A DNA stretch of 64,000 bases, taken from NCBI GenBank assembly GCA_963842125.1, contig CAWJFE010000005.1, positions 124,001 to 188,000 on the forward strand. The letters are read 5' to 3'. The notes below the pieces were generated by a model. The model searched no databases, was not told the origin of the DNA, and saw nothing but the letters and a program-made list of their open reading frames with translations. Each line of letters starts with the position of its first letter. Positions within the stretch are counted from its first letter, which is position 1. The translations under genes were made by a program, and so were the position numbers. Shown in pieces: positions 48,292 through 57,423 of the stretch. The DNA comes from CAWCWK01 sp963842125 (GTDB taxonomy: Bacteria; Pseudomonadota; Alphaproteobacteria; Rhizobiales; CAWCWK01).

Positions 48292-49303
48292 TCCCATCCT
48301 CGTCTGGGGCGCCGGCGCAATAGGCGGCACGCTCGGCGCCTATTGGGCGCGCGCCGGCCACGACGTTCTGATGGTCGATGTCGTGCCGGAGCATGTCGAG
48401 GCCTGCCGCACGGCCGGACTGGCGATCACGGGGCCGGTCGAGACCTTCACCCAGGTCGTGCCCTGCGTGACGCCGGATGCTTTGGAGGGCACATTCTCGC
48501 GCATCGTCCTCGCCGTGAAGGCGCAGGCGACTGTGGACGCTGCCCACGCTCTGGCACCCCATCTCGTGGATGACGGCTACGTCCTTTCGGCACAGAACGG
48601 GCTCAACGAACTCGCGCTCGCCGACATCCTCGGATCGGAGCACGTGATGGGCGCCTTCGTCAATTTCGGCGCGGACTGGCATGGGGCCGGCGAGATCCTC
48701 TTCGGCAATCGCGGCGCCGTCGTGGTCGGCGAGATCGACGGCACGATCCGCGAGCGCACGCAAGCCATGCACCGCCTGCTGCAGGTCTTCGAGCCCGACG
48801 CGGTGCTGACCGATGACATCTGGGCCTATCTTTGGGGCAAGCTCGGCTATGGCGCGATGCTCTTCGCAACGGCGCTGACGGACGATTCGATGACCGAGAA
48901 CTTCGCCGACCCGGAGCGCGTGCCGGCCTTCATCGCCCTTGGGCGCGAGGTGATGGCGGTCGCCCGGGAGCGCGGCGTGGTACCGAAAGGCTTCAATGGA
49001 TTCGAGCCCGAAGCCTTCATGCCGGGCGCGAACGAGGATAGGGCGCAAGCCTCCATCGCCGCGCTCGCCGACTTCAACAGCCGGACGGCCAAGACGCATA
49101 CGGGCATCTGGCGCGACCTGGCCGTGAGAAAGCGGCGCACCGAGGTCGATCCGCAGATCGGCGTCATGACGAAGCTCGGCCGGGATGCGGGCATTCCGAC
49201 GCCGATGCTCGACACGCTCGTCGCGCTCATCCACGATATCGAGGACGGTCGGCGCCGACAGTCGCGCCAGACGTTCCAGGCGTTGCTCGACCGATGCGAC
49301 TGA
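48284..49303 (+). CDS. 2-Dehydropantoate 2-reductase-like (PanE/ApbA family)
   Basis: 339-aa NADPH-dependent ketoacid reductase fold. Rossmann motif VWGAGAIGGTLGAYWARAGH; conserved catalytic-side LSAQNGLNEL and YLWGKLGYGAMLFATAL. GTG 48284 gives the family-typical start; ATG 48269 is an alternative with five more residues. Context argues for oxidation or reduction of a substrate-derived ketoacid or hydroxyacid rather than pantothenate synthesis. It overlaps the SDR gene by 10 bp. Confidence 0.87.
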   Translation: MADPILVWGAGAIGGTLGAYWARAGHDVLMVDVVPEHVEACRTAGLAITGPVETFTQVVPCVTPDALEGTFSRIVLAVKAQATVDAAHALAPHLVDDGYVLSAQNGLNELALADILGSEHVMGAFVNFGADWHGAGEILFGNRGAVVVGEIDGTIRERTQAMHRLLQVFEPDAVLTDDIWAYLWGKLGYGAMLFATALTDDSMTENFADPERVPAFIALGREVMAVARERGVVPKGFNGFEPEAFMPGANEDRAQASIAALADFNSRTAKTHTGIWRDLAVRKRRTEVDPQIGVMTKLGRDAGIPTPMLDTLVALIHDIEDGRRRQSRQTFQALLDRCD

Positions 49304-50040
49304 GCTTCGAGGGGCGCACAGCGCTCGTGACGGGCGCCGCGCAGGGGATCGGACGCGCCATCGCGGACGGCTTGGCGGAGGCCGGCGCGTCGCTCGTACT
49401 CGCGGACATCGACGCGGACGGCGTCGCCGCAGCCGCCGAGCAACTTCGTGCGACGGCGCTCACCATCGACCTCGGCGACCGCGCGGCCGTGCATGCCGCG
49501 ATCGCGAGGCTCAACCGCGCTCCCGACGTCCTTGTCCATGCGGCCGGCGGCACGCGCGGTCAGGCGGGTCGGCCGCTGGAGGAGATCGACGAGGCGGCGT
49601 GGCGACCGATCTTCGAGGCCAATGTCGACGGCTTCTTCTGGCTCGCCCAGGCATGTGCGGCCGGCATGAAGGCGCGGGGTGCGGGGCGCATCGTGGCGAT
49701 CGCATCGGGTGCTGGGCTGCGGCCCTCGTTGACTGGCATCCAGGCCTACACGGCAGCTAAGCACGCGCTCGTCGGCCTCGTCAGGCAACTGTCCTGGGAA
49801 CTCGGGCCGGCCGGCATCACCGTCAACGCGGTGGCACCCGGCTTCGTGCGGTCCAACCCGACGACGGAGAGGCAATGGGAGGCGCTCGGCGAGGCCGGGC
49901 AGGCGGCGCTTGTCGATTCGATCCACACCCGGCGGCTCGGCACGGCCGGGGACATTGCAGCCGCCACGCACTTCCTCGCGAGCGAGCAGGCCGGCTGGAT
50001 TTCCGGGCAGATCCTGTCCGTCGACGGAGGACGGTCTTGA
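49294..50040 (+). CDS. Short-chain dehydrogenase/reductase
   Basis: 248-aa classical SDR: cofactor loop VTGAAQGIGRAIADGL, Asp after the second strand (VLADIDADG) favouring NAD, catalytic Ser in IASGAG and YTAAKHALVG (Tyr-x3-Lys), C-terminus FLASEQAGWISGQILSVDGG. Substrate unknown; part of the tightly overlapping catabolic operon. Confidence 0.93.
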   Translation: MRLSFEGRTALVTGAAQGIGRAIADGLAEAGASLVLADIDADGVAAAAEQLRATALTIDLGDRAAVHAAIARLNRAPDVLVHAAGGTRGQAGRPLEEIDEAAWRPIFEANVDGFFWLAQACAAGMKARGAGRIVAIASGAGLRPSLTGIQAYTAAKHALVGLVRQLSWELGPAGITVNAVAPGFVRSNPTTERQWEALGEAGQAALVDSIHTRRLGTAGDIAAATHFLASEQAGWISGQILSVDGGRS

Positions 50041-51437
50041 GCGACCTCGCGAACGATCCGGTTCTCAGGTATCTGCGGGCGGAGGGCGACGCGATCCTGG
50101 ACCGTTTGATCGCTTATGCCCGTATTCCATCGGTGAGTACGGACCCAGCCTATGCCGCCGGCATGGCAGAGGCCCGCGCGCTTCTCGCCGCGCGCCTCGA
50201 AGAGGCCGGCTTCGAGCGCACCGAGGAGATCGAGGCAGGCGGCCATCCGGCGATCGTGGCGGAGTGGATGAAGGCGCCGGGCGCGCCGACCTACCTCGTC
50301 TATGGCCATTACGACGTGCAGCCGCCGGACCCGCTCGACAAGTGGCACTCGCCGCCCTTCGAGCCGCAGGTGCGCAACGGTCGCCTTTACGGACGCGGCG
50401 TCTCCGACGACAAGGGCCCGGCGTCGATCGCGCTGGAAACCCTCTTTGCGTTCCTGACCATCGAGGGGCGCCTGCCGGTCAATATCCGCATCCTCCTCGA
50501 GGGCGAGGAGGAGATCGGCAGTGCCAGCCTGCCGGCGCTCCTCGACGCCCATGCCGACCGGCTCAATGCCGACGCCGTCATTTCCGCCGACGGCGCCAGA
50601 TGGCGGGCCGACCTTCCCTCCGTCAACGTCGGCTCGCGCGGAAACGCCGCTTATGAGATCGGTCTGCGGACCGCGTCCAAGGACCTGCATTCCGGCCGCT
50701 ATGGCGGCGCTGTGCCGAACGCGGCCCACGTCCTGGCCCGGCTGGTGGCCAGCCTCCACGACGACGATGGACGGGTCGCGGTAGCGGGCTTCTACGAGGG
50801 CATCCCGGCGACCGACGAGGCCGAGAGGGCCGGCATCGCGGCTCTCCCTTTCGATGAGGCGACCTTCTTCGAGGCCGTCGGCTCGGCGCCGGCCGGAGAG
50901 GTGGGCTTCTCGACGCTGGAACGTCTCTGGCTGCGTCCGACGCTGGAGGTCAATGGGCTGTGGTCAGGCTATACGGCCGAGGGCGGCAAGACCGTGACGC
51001 CCGCCGAAGCCTTCGCCAAGCTGACGACACGTCTCGTGCCGGGGCAGGCGCCTGAACGGGTGCGCGCGGTTCTGGAGACGCATCTACGAACCCATTGTCC
51101 GGACGACGCGAGCCTCTCCTTCGTCGCGCGTGACGATGGCAACGCGGCTTACACCGTGCCGCCCGACCATCCGCTGCTCCTTGCGGTGGAAAGCGCAGTC
51201 GAGGCGGCGCTCGGCCGACCTCCGGCGCGGGTGCGGGTCGGCAGCACGTTGCCGCTGTCCGACATGATCAAGCGCGCTCTCGGTATCGACACCGTCACGC
51301 TCTCCTTCTCGACCGCCGACGAGGATTTTCATGCCCCCAACGAGTTCCTGAGGCTCTCCGCCCTCGAGGACGGTACCGCCGCCTGGGTCGCGCTCCTGCG
51401 CCGGCTGGGCGCCGGCCGCCCGACGGCGCGTGCGTAG
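50037..51437 (+). CDS. M20-family dipeptidase/amidohydrolase
   Basis: 466-aa zinc peptidase. Metal and catalytic motifs: VYGHYDVQPPDPLDKWHSPP, LYGRGVSDDKGPASIALE, LLEGEEEIGSASLPALLD; dimerisation/lid domain in the middle and AVESAVEAALG near the end. It starts with TTG 50037, overlapping the SDR stop (TTGA). Likely cleaves a dipeptide or N-acyl amino acid, in line with the peptide-type transporter. Last intact gene of the operon. Confidence 0.93.
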   Translation: MSDLANDPVLRYLRAEGDAILDRLIAYARIPSVSTDPAYAAGMAEARALLAARLEEAGFERTEEIEAGGHPAIVAEWMKAPGAPTYLVYGHYDVQPPDPLDKWHSPPFEPQVRNGRLYGRGVSDDKGPASIALETLFAFLTIEGRLPVNIRILLEGEEEIGSASLPALLDAHADRLNADAVISADGARWRADLPSVNVGSRGNAAYEIGLRTASKDLHSGRYGGAVPNAAHVLARLVASLHDDDGRVAVAGFYEGIPATDEAERAGIAALPFDEATFFEAVGSAPAGEVGFSTLERLWLRPTLEVNGLWSGYTAEGGKTVTPAEAFAKLTTRLVPGQAPERVRAVLETHLRTHCPDDASLSFVARDDGNAAYTVPPDHPLLLAVESAVEAALGRPPARVRVGSTLPLSDMIKRALGIDTVTLSFSTADEDFHAPNEFLRLSALEDGTAAWVALLRRLGAGRPTARA

Positions 51438-51609
51438 CGGCTACGCTTACTCGTCGAGTGTCCGACGGACTGCGACCTTGTCGACGCGCGACTGTGGGAT
51501 TGTGGGAGGAGCGCGGACCGTCCCTCGACGCCTGCCAAGGCAGGCAGGTGACCGGCGTGTCATCCGCGAGCCGTAACCGAGCGAGCGCGAGCAACGTTGA
51601 CCGCAAGCA

Positions 51610-52160
51610 TCAGTCGCCGAGAGGCTGCGGGCCGATGCGGCCGTGATAGGCCGTGAGCGAGACGCGAATACGCCGGAGGTCTTCGGTCGCCTCGGTCGAT
51701 ATCTCCCAAGCGACCGCCAAGGCGAGCGCCTCGACGATCATGAGGTATGCGTAGCGCGAGACCGTCGGTTTGTAGATGTCCCGGTCCTCCGCGAGGTCGC
51801 CGCCGAGGCGGATGGCGCAGGCCCGCGCGAGGCGGGTGGCCAGGAGCGCGCGGCACGCGGTCCCGACGGCCTCCGCGCCGATGTGCCGGCGCATGATCTC
51901 GGCGGTCGCGACAGCACCGGAGACGACCTGATCGATGGTTTCCGTTCCACCGGACGGCGCGCCGTTGGGCTCCGTGCCGAGTTATTGGATGCTGACGGCC
52001 GGGTTCTGTGCGAGCCCGAGCTTGCACTCGCGATAGCCCTCAAGTCCAAGCGCGCGGCAGAACCGTACCACCGTCGGCGTGCTTACCGCGCAATGCGCCG
52101 CCAGATCGCCGATCGTCCTGGCGCTGAAGCGCCGAAACCACGTCGAGAGGTGCCGCACGT
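51610..52160 (-). pseudogene. RpiR-family regulator remnant with internal deletion
   Basis: Two disconnected pieces of an RpiR protein. The helix-turn-helix piece at about 52150-51985 reads FSARTIGDLAAHCAVSTPTV and RFCRALGLEGYRECKLGLAQ, then stops. The C-terminal sugar-isomerase-type piece at 51894-51610 contains AEDRDIYKPTVSRYAYLMIV, typical of the family end. About 110 residues including the ligand loop are missing. Opposite strand to the catabolic operon. Confidence 0.68.
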
Positions 52161-52671
52161 TTCGTGACGGGACGCCCTTTATTGGGTGGACGCCGAGCCT
52201 TTCCCAAGCGGGCTGGTGTCGGACGTGTTGGCAAGGAAGGTGTTGGCAAGGGATGTACCTTCTCCTTCCGATCCTGCGACGCGCCTGCGACGCGCCTGCG
52301 ATGGGGCAGTCGGACGGGCCGACGCGAGCCCCTGCAACGCATCGAGACCCAACCGCCACGCCACCAGATGTCGGCCATCCCTCGTTCGCACAACACCCGC
52401 CACTGAGCTACATGTCACCGGTAGACAACGTAATTCCGTTACGTTTGAGACGGGTAGGTTCATCCCTCGGGAGGGCCGGTGCGGAACGGAGCGGCTGCGG
52501 CAGGCAAAGCGATGAACGCCGCAGTCGAAACACTCGCGGCCATGCTGATGCTGTCGCTCGTACTCGACGTCTAGCTCGGCGCCCTACCTGGACTGATCCG
52601 CCCCTTGCGCCCGCGCGGGCCTTTACGGCCAAAGCCGCTCATTACAAGCCGAGAGCCTGTCGCCATGCGCG
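52161..52671. other. Region without an intact gene
   Basis: Between the RpiR and M81 remnants. Only a 20-codon stub at 52512-52574 (MNAAVETLAAMLMLSLVLDV) looks protein-like, perhaps the end of a membrane protein whose remainder is deleted. Upstream, GGTGTTGGCAAG-like direct repeats (GTGTTGGCAAGG at 52226 and 52239) are present. Nothing else was recognised. Confidence 0.4.
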
Positions 52672-53112
52672 TCTTCTACGCCTCCATCGGCACGAAAGCC
52701 AACACCTTCCCGCCCCTGAGAACCGACCTGACGGACTTCGTCGAGAGCTTCTACGCGCCGCCGGGGGGGGGCATCTCGAAACCCTGACGCCCTGCAGCGC
52801 TATCGTCCCTGCTTTGCGCGGCCGGGCACGGGCTGGCGAGATCACGCTCGCCGAGGGGACCTCAACGGGGGCCGAGCCGGGCGGTCTCATCAACGCCCGT
52901 CCCTGGGCGCTCCTAAGCGCACCTGCGGCGCGAAGCCCTGCGCTTCGGTGGCAAGACCTCAACTCAGCCGGGCGCACCGCTGGAGGCGGAAGTGACGGTC
53001 TTGCGTACCCAGCGCGATGCGGTCCAGAGCTTCGGCGTGGACACGCTACACGCAGCCGACCCGTTCCATCTACCCGATCGTCGACGATCCGTTTGCGAAG
53101 GACGCAGCATGA
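52672..53112 (+). pseudogene. M81/MlrC-family metallopeptidase remnant
   Basis: ATG 52672 gives MRVFYASIGTKANTFPPLRT and DFVESFYAPPG, the start of MlrC-type proteins. Then, in shifted frames, CSAIVPALRGRARAGEI with EGTSTGAEPGG, next FGGKTSTQPGAPLEAEVTVL, and lastly YTQPTRSIYPIVDDPFAKDA ending at TGA 53112. The pieces follow family order, but about 440 nt remain of a gene usually near 1450 nt. The stop still overlaps the next start codon (ATGA), so the original operon joint survived. Confidence 0.65.
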
Positions 53113-54050
53113 CGCTTACCCCACTGCAGCCGATACCGATCCGCTCGCCGACGTCGAGACGCCGGCCGTACTGATCGACCTCGATATCGCCGAGGCGAAT
53201 ATCGATCGCTTCCAGGCCTGTTGCGACACCCACGGCCTGGCGCTGCGGCCGCATATCAAGACCCACAAGCTGCCGCGCCTGGCCAAGCGGCAGATCGCGG
53301 CCGGCGCCATCGGTATCACTTGCCAGAAGGTCAGCGAGGCCGAGGCGGTGGTGGCGGAGGGCGGTATCGACGACGTGCTGCTGACCTACAATGTGCTGGG
53401 TTCAGCCAAGCTCGACAGGCTGCGCACGCTCGCCTCCCACCTCCGTTTGAGCGTCGTGGCAGACAACGTGGAGACGATCGCCGCGCTCTCGGCGACCTTC
53501 GCCGACGCGGAGCATCCGCTGGCGGTGCTTGTCGAATGCGACACAGGTGCCGGGCGCTGCGGCGTGCAGTCCCCCGGAAGCCGCGCATGCGCTCGGCATC
53601 GCTATCGCGGCTGCGCCCGGCCTCGCCTTCGCCGGCCTGATGACCTATCCGCCCGCTGGCCGCGAGGGCGAAGTCGAGGCGTGGCTGTCGCGTGCCAAGG
53701 CGCTCTTGGAGGCCGATGGGCTCGCGGTGCTGCACGTCTCGACCGGAGGAACGCCCGGCATATGGCGGGCGGGCGAGGTGCCGGTCGCGACCGAATACCG
53801 GATCGGCACCTATGTCTATAACGACCGCTCGCTCGTCGCGGCCAAGGTCTGCGAATGGGCGGACTGCGCGCTCGCCGATGTCGCGAAGGTCGGCGTGTGG
53901 CTCGACGATCCCAGAGACTTCTGGACCTTCAACAAGGTCTGCGCGAGCTACTTCCCCGGCGGCGGTCCCGCCCGCTCAACGGTGCACTCGCAGATCATAA
54001 TCGATGCCAAAGTCGAAATCGACGCGATTGCCTACAAGCCGATGATCTGA
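53109..54050 (+). pseudogene. D-threonine aldolase-like gene fused by deletion to the end of a RidA gene
   Basis: From 53140 the frame reads ADVETPAVLIDLDIAEANID, PHIKTHKLPRLAKRQ (the PLP lysine region of alanine-racemase-fold aldolases) and CDTGAGRCGVQSP. A base too many in the C5 run near 53570 shifts the frame to EAAHALGIAIAAAPGLAFAG, GGTPGIWRAGEVPVATEYRI and YVYNDRSLVA. At about 53868 the sequence turns into the RidA C-terminus: ADVAKVGVWLDDPRDFWTFN, YFPGGGPARSTV, VEIDAIAYKPMI. The aldolase metal-binding C-terminus and the RidA N-terminus are missing. The start near 53109 needs another one-base shift. Confidence 0.72.
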
Positions 54051-54250
54051 CGCAAATGCCGCGCGACCGAGGCACGAGTCGATCACGCCGGCGGCCAAGT
54101 CCGTCCTCGGATCTCGTGTGCTCGGTCGCCGCTGCGTCGAGCGGTGCCGGCGCGGCGCTCAACGTCACCATGGGACGCCGCCACGTAAGCCACCACCTCG
54201 TAGGTTACCACCTCCTTCCTGACCGCCGGCCTGGACCCCGTAGGACAGCG

Positions 54251-54452
54251 TCAGCAGACTGTCGTCGACAGAACGTATCGCAGAACCGCCTTGTCCAAGC
54301 TCAGCTCGGCGACCAACCGCTTCAGGCGCGCGAAGCCGCAAACTCTGCGCGGCAACGCCAATCTGACGGATCAGATCCTGTATCGGCAGCCCCATCTCAT
54401 GCTACTTCAAGACCATCGCGATCCACTCGGTCGAAACCCGCTTCCTCTTCAT
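54251..54452 (-). mobile_element. IS3-family OrfA remnant
   Basis: ATG 54452 gives MKRKRVSTEWIAMVLK, then an in-frame TAG, then HEMGLPIQDLIRQIGVAAQS, and after a frame change ARLKRLVAELSLDKAVLRYV and a stop at 54251. This is the start and end of an IS3-type OrfA with a nonsense codon and an internal deletion; OrfB is absent. It lies between the aldolase/RidA chimera and repeat copy 2. Confidence 0.72.
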
Positions 54453-54624
54453 CCGAGAACCCTTCCTCATCGAAGTCAGGATCGCCGCCAGACCCACTCA
54501 TCTCGTGAACCAGTTTGCCAATGTCACCTCATGAAACGATCCGTCAAAGCCGAGGCGGTCTGACCATCAAGATCCGCTCGGTCGTAGACGGTCAGGGCAG
54601 ACCCGTTCGGTTCAGCCTCGCCGG

Positions 54625-54733
54625 CTAGAGCCGTTCCAGCGGAGGTGCGATAGCACCGCAGCGTAGGGAACCGCGCTAAGAACAATGCGCTCGAGCGCGT
54701 TCGGTGAATGGATAGGAACCGGACGCGCTCTAG
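54625..54733 (+). repeat. Structured ~109 bp dispersed repeat, copy 2
   Basis: Bounded by 7-bp inverted ends CTAGAGC (54625-54631) and GCTCTAG (54727-54733). Two internal hairpins: GGTGC-GATA-GCACC within GTTCC/GGAAC, and GAGCGCGT (54693-54700) pairing with ACGCGCTC (54723-54730). Near-identical to copy 1 at 41072-41174, same orientation. The stretch 54734-54914 after it shows no gene. Confidence 0.87.
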
Positions 54734-54914
54734 CGGACGCGTCGACCCCGGCTCACCGGCCTATTGCTCGACCTGCCGACCCGGTTTGCGATCGCCGACC
54801 GCGAGACGGTCATCTCGCAGCGCACGGTCGCCGCACGTTATGGGAAACCGTCTGCCACCAAGACGCTCTCGTCGCCCAAAGAGATGCCGCGGGGCACTTC
54901 TGCACCGCCGGCCA

Positions 54915-57173
54915 CTAGAACTGGAAGTCGGTGGCGTCGAGATCGGCCTGCGAGACGCCGTCAAGGGTCAGGATGTCGCCGTTCCCGAGGTCGATCGTGG
55001 CGTTTCCACTGGCATCCTGGCCGATCCGGGTCTGAATGTCCGCGAAGGACGTGAAGCCGTTGGCGGTCAGGTTGAGGAGGTCGGTGCCGTTCTCGAAGCC
55101 GAAGACGGCATCGCTCCCGTTGTCGGCCGCCGAGCCATAGACGTCCTGCGCACCATCGTTCGCGCCGAGGAACACGACGTCGTCGCCCGAGCCGCCGAAG
55201 ACGCTGTCGGCGCCGGCGCCGGCGAAGATCGTGTCGGCCCCATCGGCACCATAGACGGTGTCGGCGCCGGTGCCGCCGCCGAGCATGTCGTTGCCGCGAC
55301 CGCCACCGAGCTCGTCGTCGCCAGCCCCGCCAAAGAGCGCATCGTCCTCAGTGCCACCGAAGAGCTTGTCGTTGTCGGAGCCACCATAAAGCGTGTCGGA
55401 CCCGGCGGCGCCGTAAAGCACGTCGTTACCAGCTGCACCGAAGCCGACATCGCCGCCAGCCGCGCCGCCGATGGCGTCGTCGCCCGCGCCGCCAGCTTGC
55501 TCGTCGTTGCCCACACCGCCATAAAGTTGGTCGTGGCCGGCACCGCCCGCGGTAGAATCGTTGCCCTCGCCACCGAAGATGAGGTCGTTGCCCTCACCGC
55601 CGAAGGACTGGTCATCGCCGGCCCCGGAGAAGATCCGGTCGTCGCCGCCGTTGCCGACGATGACGTCGTTCCCGCCGAGCCCGGAAATGGTGTCGGCCCC
55701 GTCGCCGCCGGTTAGGCTGTCCGCGCCCTCAGTGCCAGTCATGACGTCACCAACGGCACCGGACGTTCCAATACCGGTAGAAGGTGGCGCAGGCGGGGTC
55801 GGCGCAGAGCCGGCGGTGAAGACCACGTTTCCATCCGGATCGACGGCAACAAAGCTGTTTCCAAACTGACCTGGGGTATCGATCGTGACTTCCGCCGTGT
55901 CGGCGTCGCCATCAGTGCTGATCAGGATCTGGCCGTTCGCAAAACGTGCATTCGTTGCGGCTTCGGTCAGGTCAATGACTTCGCCGGTCGCGATATCGGT
56001 GATGGTATCACCGTCGAGCTCGTCCGACGAACCCTCGAAGAGATCAGCGCCCCCGCCGCCTGAAAGCTCATCCACGCCAGCACCGCCGGATAGGGTGTCA
56101 TCTCCTCCACCGCCTGCAATCGTGTCGTTACCATTATCGCCTGCAATCGTGTCTGCCCCATCTCCCCCGTCGATCATGTCCGCGCCCGATCCTCCGGACA
56201 GGATGTTGCCGGTACCGTCGCCTGTGATCGAGTCGTTCTGCGAGGACGCCAGAACGCTCTGGTTACCGATCGTGCTGCCGGTAAGCGTTACCGCGTTATC
56301 GCCGTCGTCGGTCCCGAGCACCGCGATGGCGGAGGGCGCACTGTCTGCCGTGTTCCCGATGAAGGTCGTTGATCCATCGACCGTGAGACCGGCGCCGTCC
56401 CGGACCGCGATGGCACCGCCGACGCCGTTCGTGCTGTTGCTCGTGAAGGTCGAGTTCGTGACGGTGACCGCGACCGCGCCATCCCTGAGATAAATAGCGC
56501 CGCCTCCCAAACTGGCAGCGTCCGAGACATTGTTGGCGAAGATGACGTTCGTGAACGATGCCTCGGCACCGGCTGGCTCGGTCGGCGAATCGCTGACGGC
56601 AACGCCACCACCACGAGCCGCTTCGTTCCCGGAGATCTCGCCACCCGAGACGATCAGGGTGCCCTTGAAGTTGTTGATCCCACCGCCGCTTCCCATCGAG
56701 ATGTTGTTGATCACGTCGGTATCCATCAGCGTCAACGTACCGCTGTTGGATATCCCGCCTCCTCCTCCTCCCGCGGTATTGCCCGTGACGACCACGTTCT
56801 CGAGAACGAGCGTGGCACTACCTCCGTTGGCGATGCCCGCACCGGTGTTGGAATTGCCTCCAGTAATTTCGAGGTGTTGGAAGGTCGTGGTGCCCGTGCC
56901 CGAGTTCTGAAAGACACGCCAGGCATCAGCGCCCGAGATGGTGATGTCGAGCGTCCCGTCCCCGTCGATGTCCCCGTCTATGGTGACGTCGTCGCTACCA
57001 AGGATCGTAAGCTGACTGCCGAGCGTGATGGTTTCGCCCGCTAGGCTGTCCGCGAATTTGATCGTGTCGGCCCCGGGCGAGCCGGCTGCCTGCGCCAGCG
57101 CTTCACGCAGCGACGTTCCGTTCGTCTCTCCGTTGTCGTCGTCGTCCGGCGTCGTGACAGTGATAGTACCCAT
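54915..57173 (-). CDS. RTX-type calcium-binding protein with right-handed beta-helix N-terminus
   Basis: 752-aa secreted or surface protein, without signal peptide, probably exported by a type I system. Residues 1-310: SLREALAQAAGSPGADTIKF followed by parallel beta-helix-like Asn/Gly-rich repeats (GGGGGGISNSGTLTLMDTDV). Two blocks of GGxGxDxhx nonapeptides follow: a short one (GGSGADMIDGGDGADTIAG) and a long one (GGEGNDLIFGGEGNDSTAGG). The C-terminus (TLDGVSQADLDATDFQF) fits a T1SS signal. Role may be adhesion or a matrix protein; no enzyme domain seen. Base composition shows strong DNA-level repeats. Confidence 0.88.
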   Translation of the reverse strand: MGTITVTTPDDDDNGETNGTSLREALAQAAGSPGADTIKFADSLAGETITLGSQLTILGSDDVTIDGDIDGDGTLDITISGADAWRVFQNSGTGTTTFQHLEITGGNSNTGAGIANGGSATLVLENVVVTGNTAGGGGGGISNSGTLTLMDTDVINNISMGSGGGINNFKGTLIVSGGEISGNEAARGGGVAVSDSPTEPAGAEASFTNVIFANNVSDAASLGGGAIYLRDGAVAVTVTNSTFTSNSTNGVGGAIAVRDGAGLTVDGSTTFIGNTADSAPSAIAVLGTDDGDNAVTLTGSTIGNQSVLASSQNDSITGDGTGNILSGGSGADMIDGGDGADTIAGDNGNDTIAGGGGDDTLSGGAGVDELSGGGGADLFEGSSDELDGDTITDIATGEVIDLTEAATNARFANGQILISTDGDADTAEVTIDTPGQFGNSFVAVDPDGNVVFTAGSAPTPPAPPSTGIGTSGAVGDVMTGTEGADSLTGGDGADTISGLGGNDVIVGNGGDDRIFSGAGDDQSFGGEGNDLIFGGEGNDSTAGGAGHDQLYGGVGNDEQAGGAGDDAIGGAAGGDVGFGAAGNDVLYGAAGSDTLYGGSDNDKLFGGTEDDALFGGAGDDELGGGRGNDMLGGGTGADTVYGADGADTIFAGAGADSVFGGSGDDVVFLGANDGAQDVYGSAADNGSDAVFGFENGTDLLNLTANGFTSFADIQTRIGQDASGNATIDLGNGDILTLDGVSQADLDATDFQF

Positions 57174-57328
57174 TGATCGTCCAGTCCCATGCTGTTGCGT
57201 GTCGGACGCTGCGGCACCGCCCCGGCACTGAGGACAGCGCCGGGCCTGGAGAGCGCGTCCAAGCTGCCTGGACCGTCATGGGGACGACGAGGCCCTGCAA
57301 CGGCTAAGACATCGGAACCTCTGAGTTT

Positions 57329-57364
57329 TTCGCGAATTTGACAGTTTCTTCGCGAGTTCGACGG
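57329..57364 (+). promoter_or_regulatory. Direct repeats upstream of the LytTR gene
   Basis: TTCGCGAATTTGACAG (57329-57344) and TTCGCGAGTTCGACGG (57349-57364) match at 12 of 16 positions with a 20-bp period, i.e. two turns of DNA. LytTR domains bind pairs of direct repeats on one face of DNA, so this is a plausible autoregulatory or RTX-gene control site, 60 bp before the LytTR gene start. Confidence 0.5.
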
Positions 57365-57423
57365 ATGATCGCGACCGACCGCTCTCGGCTATCGGGCGTG
57401 GGTTAGGCGAGGGGGGCATCACA

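Noticed and set aside
41180..54600. Prophage or integrative element with its own integrase
   Set aside because: No integrase, phage or conjugation gene and no tRNA target seen; only two short repeats and an IS3 scrap.
54734..54914. Possible short gene MLDLPTRFAIADRETVISQR
   Set aside because: Short, overlaps other frames equally open, no recognised family and no upstream signals.
54915..57173. Dense short DNA repeats considered as a CRISPR-like or satellite array
   Set aside because: Period is set by codons for GGxGxD nonapeptides in one intact frame; repeats vary and lack constant spacers.
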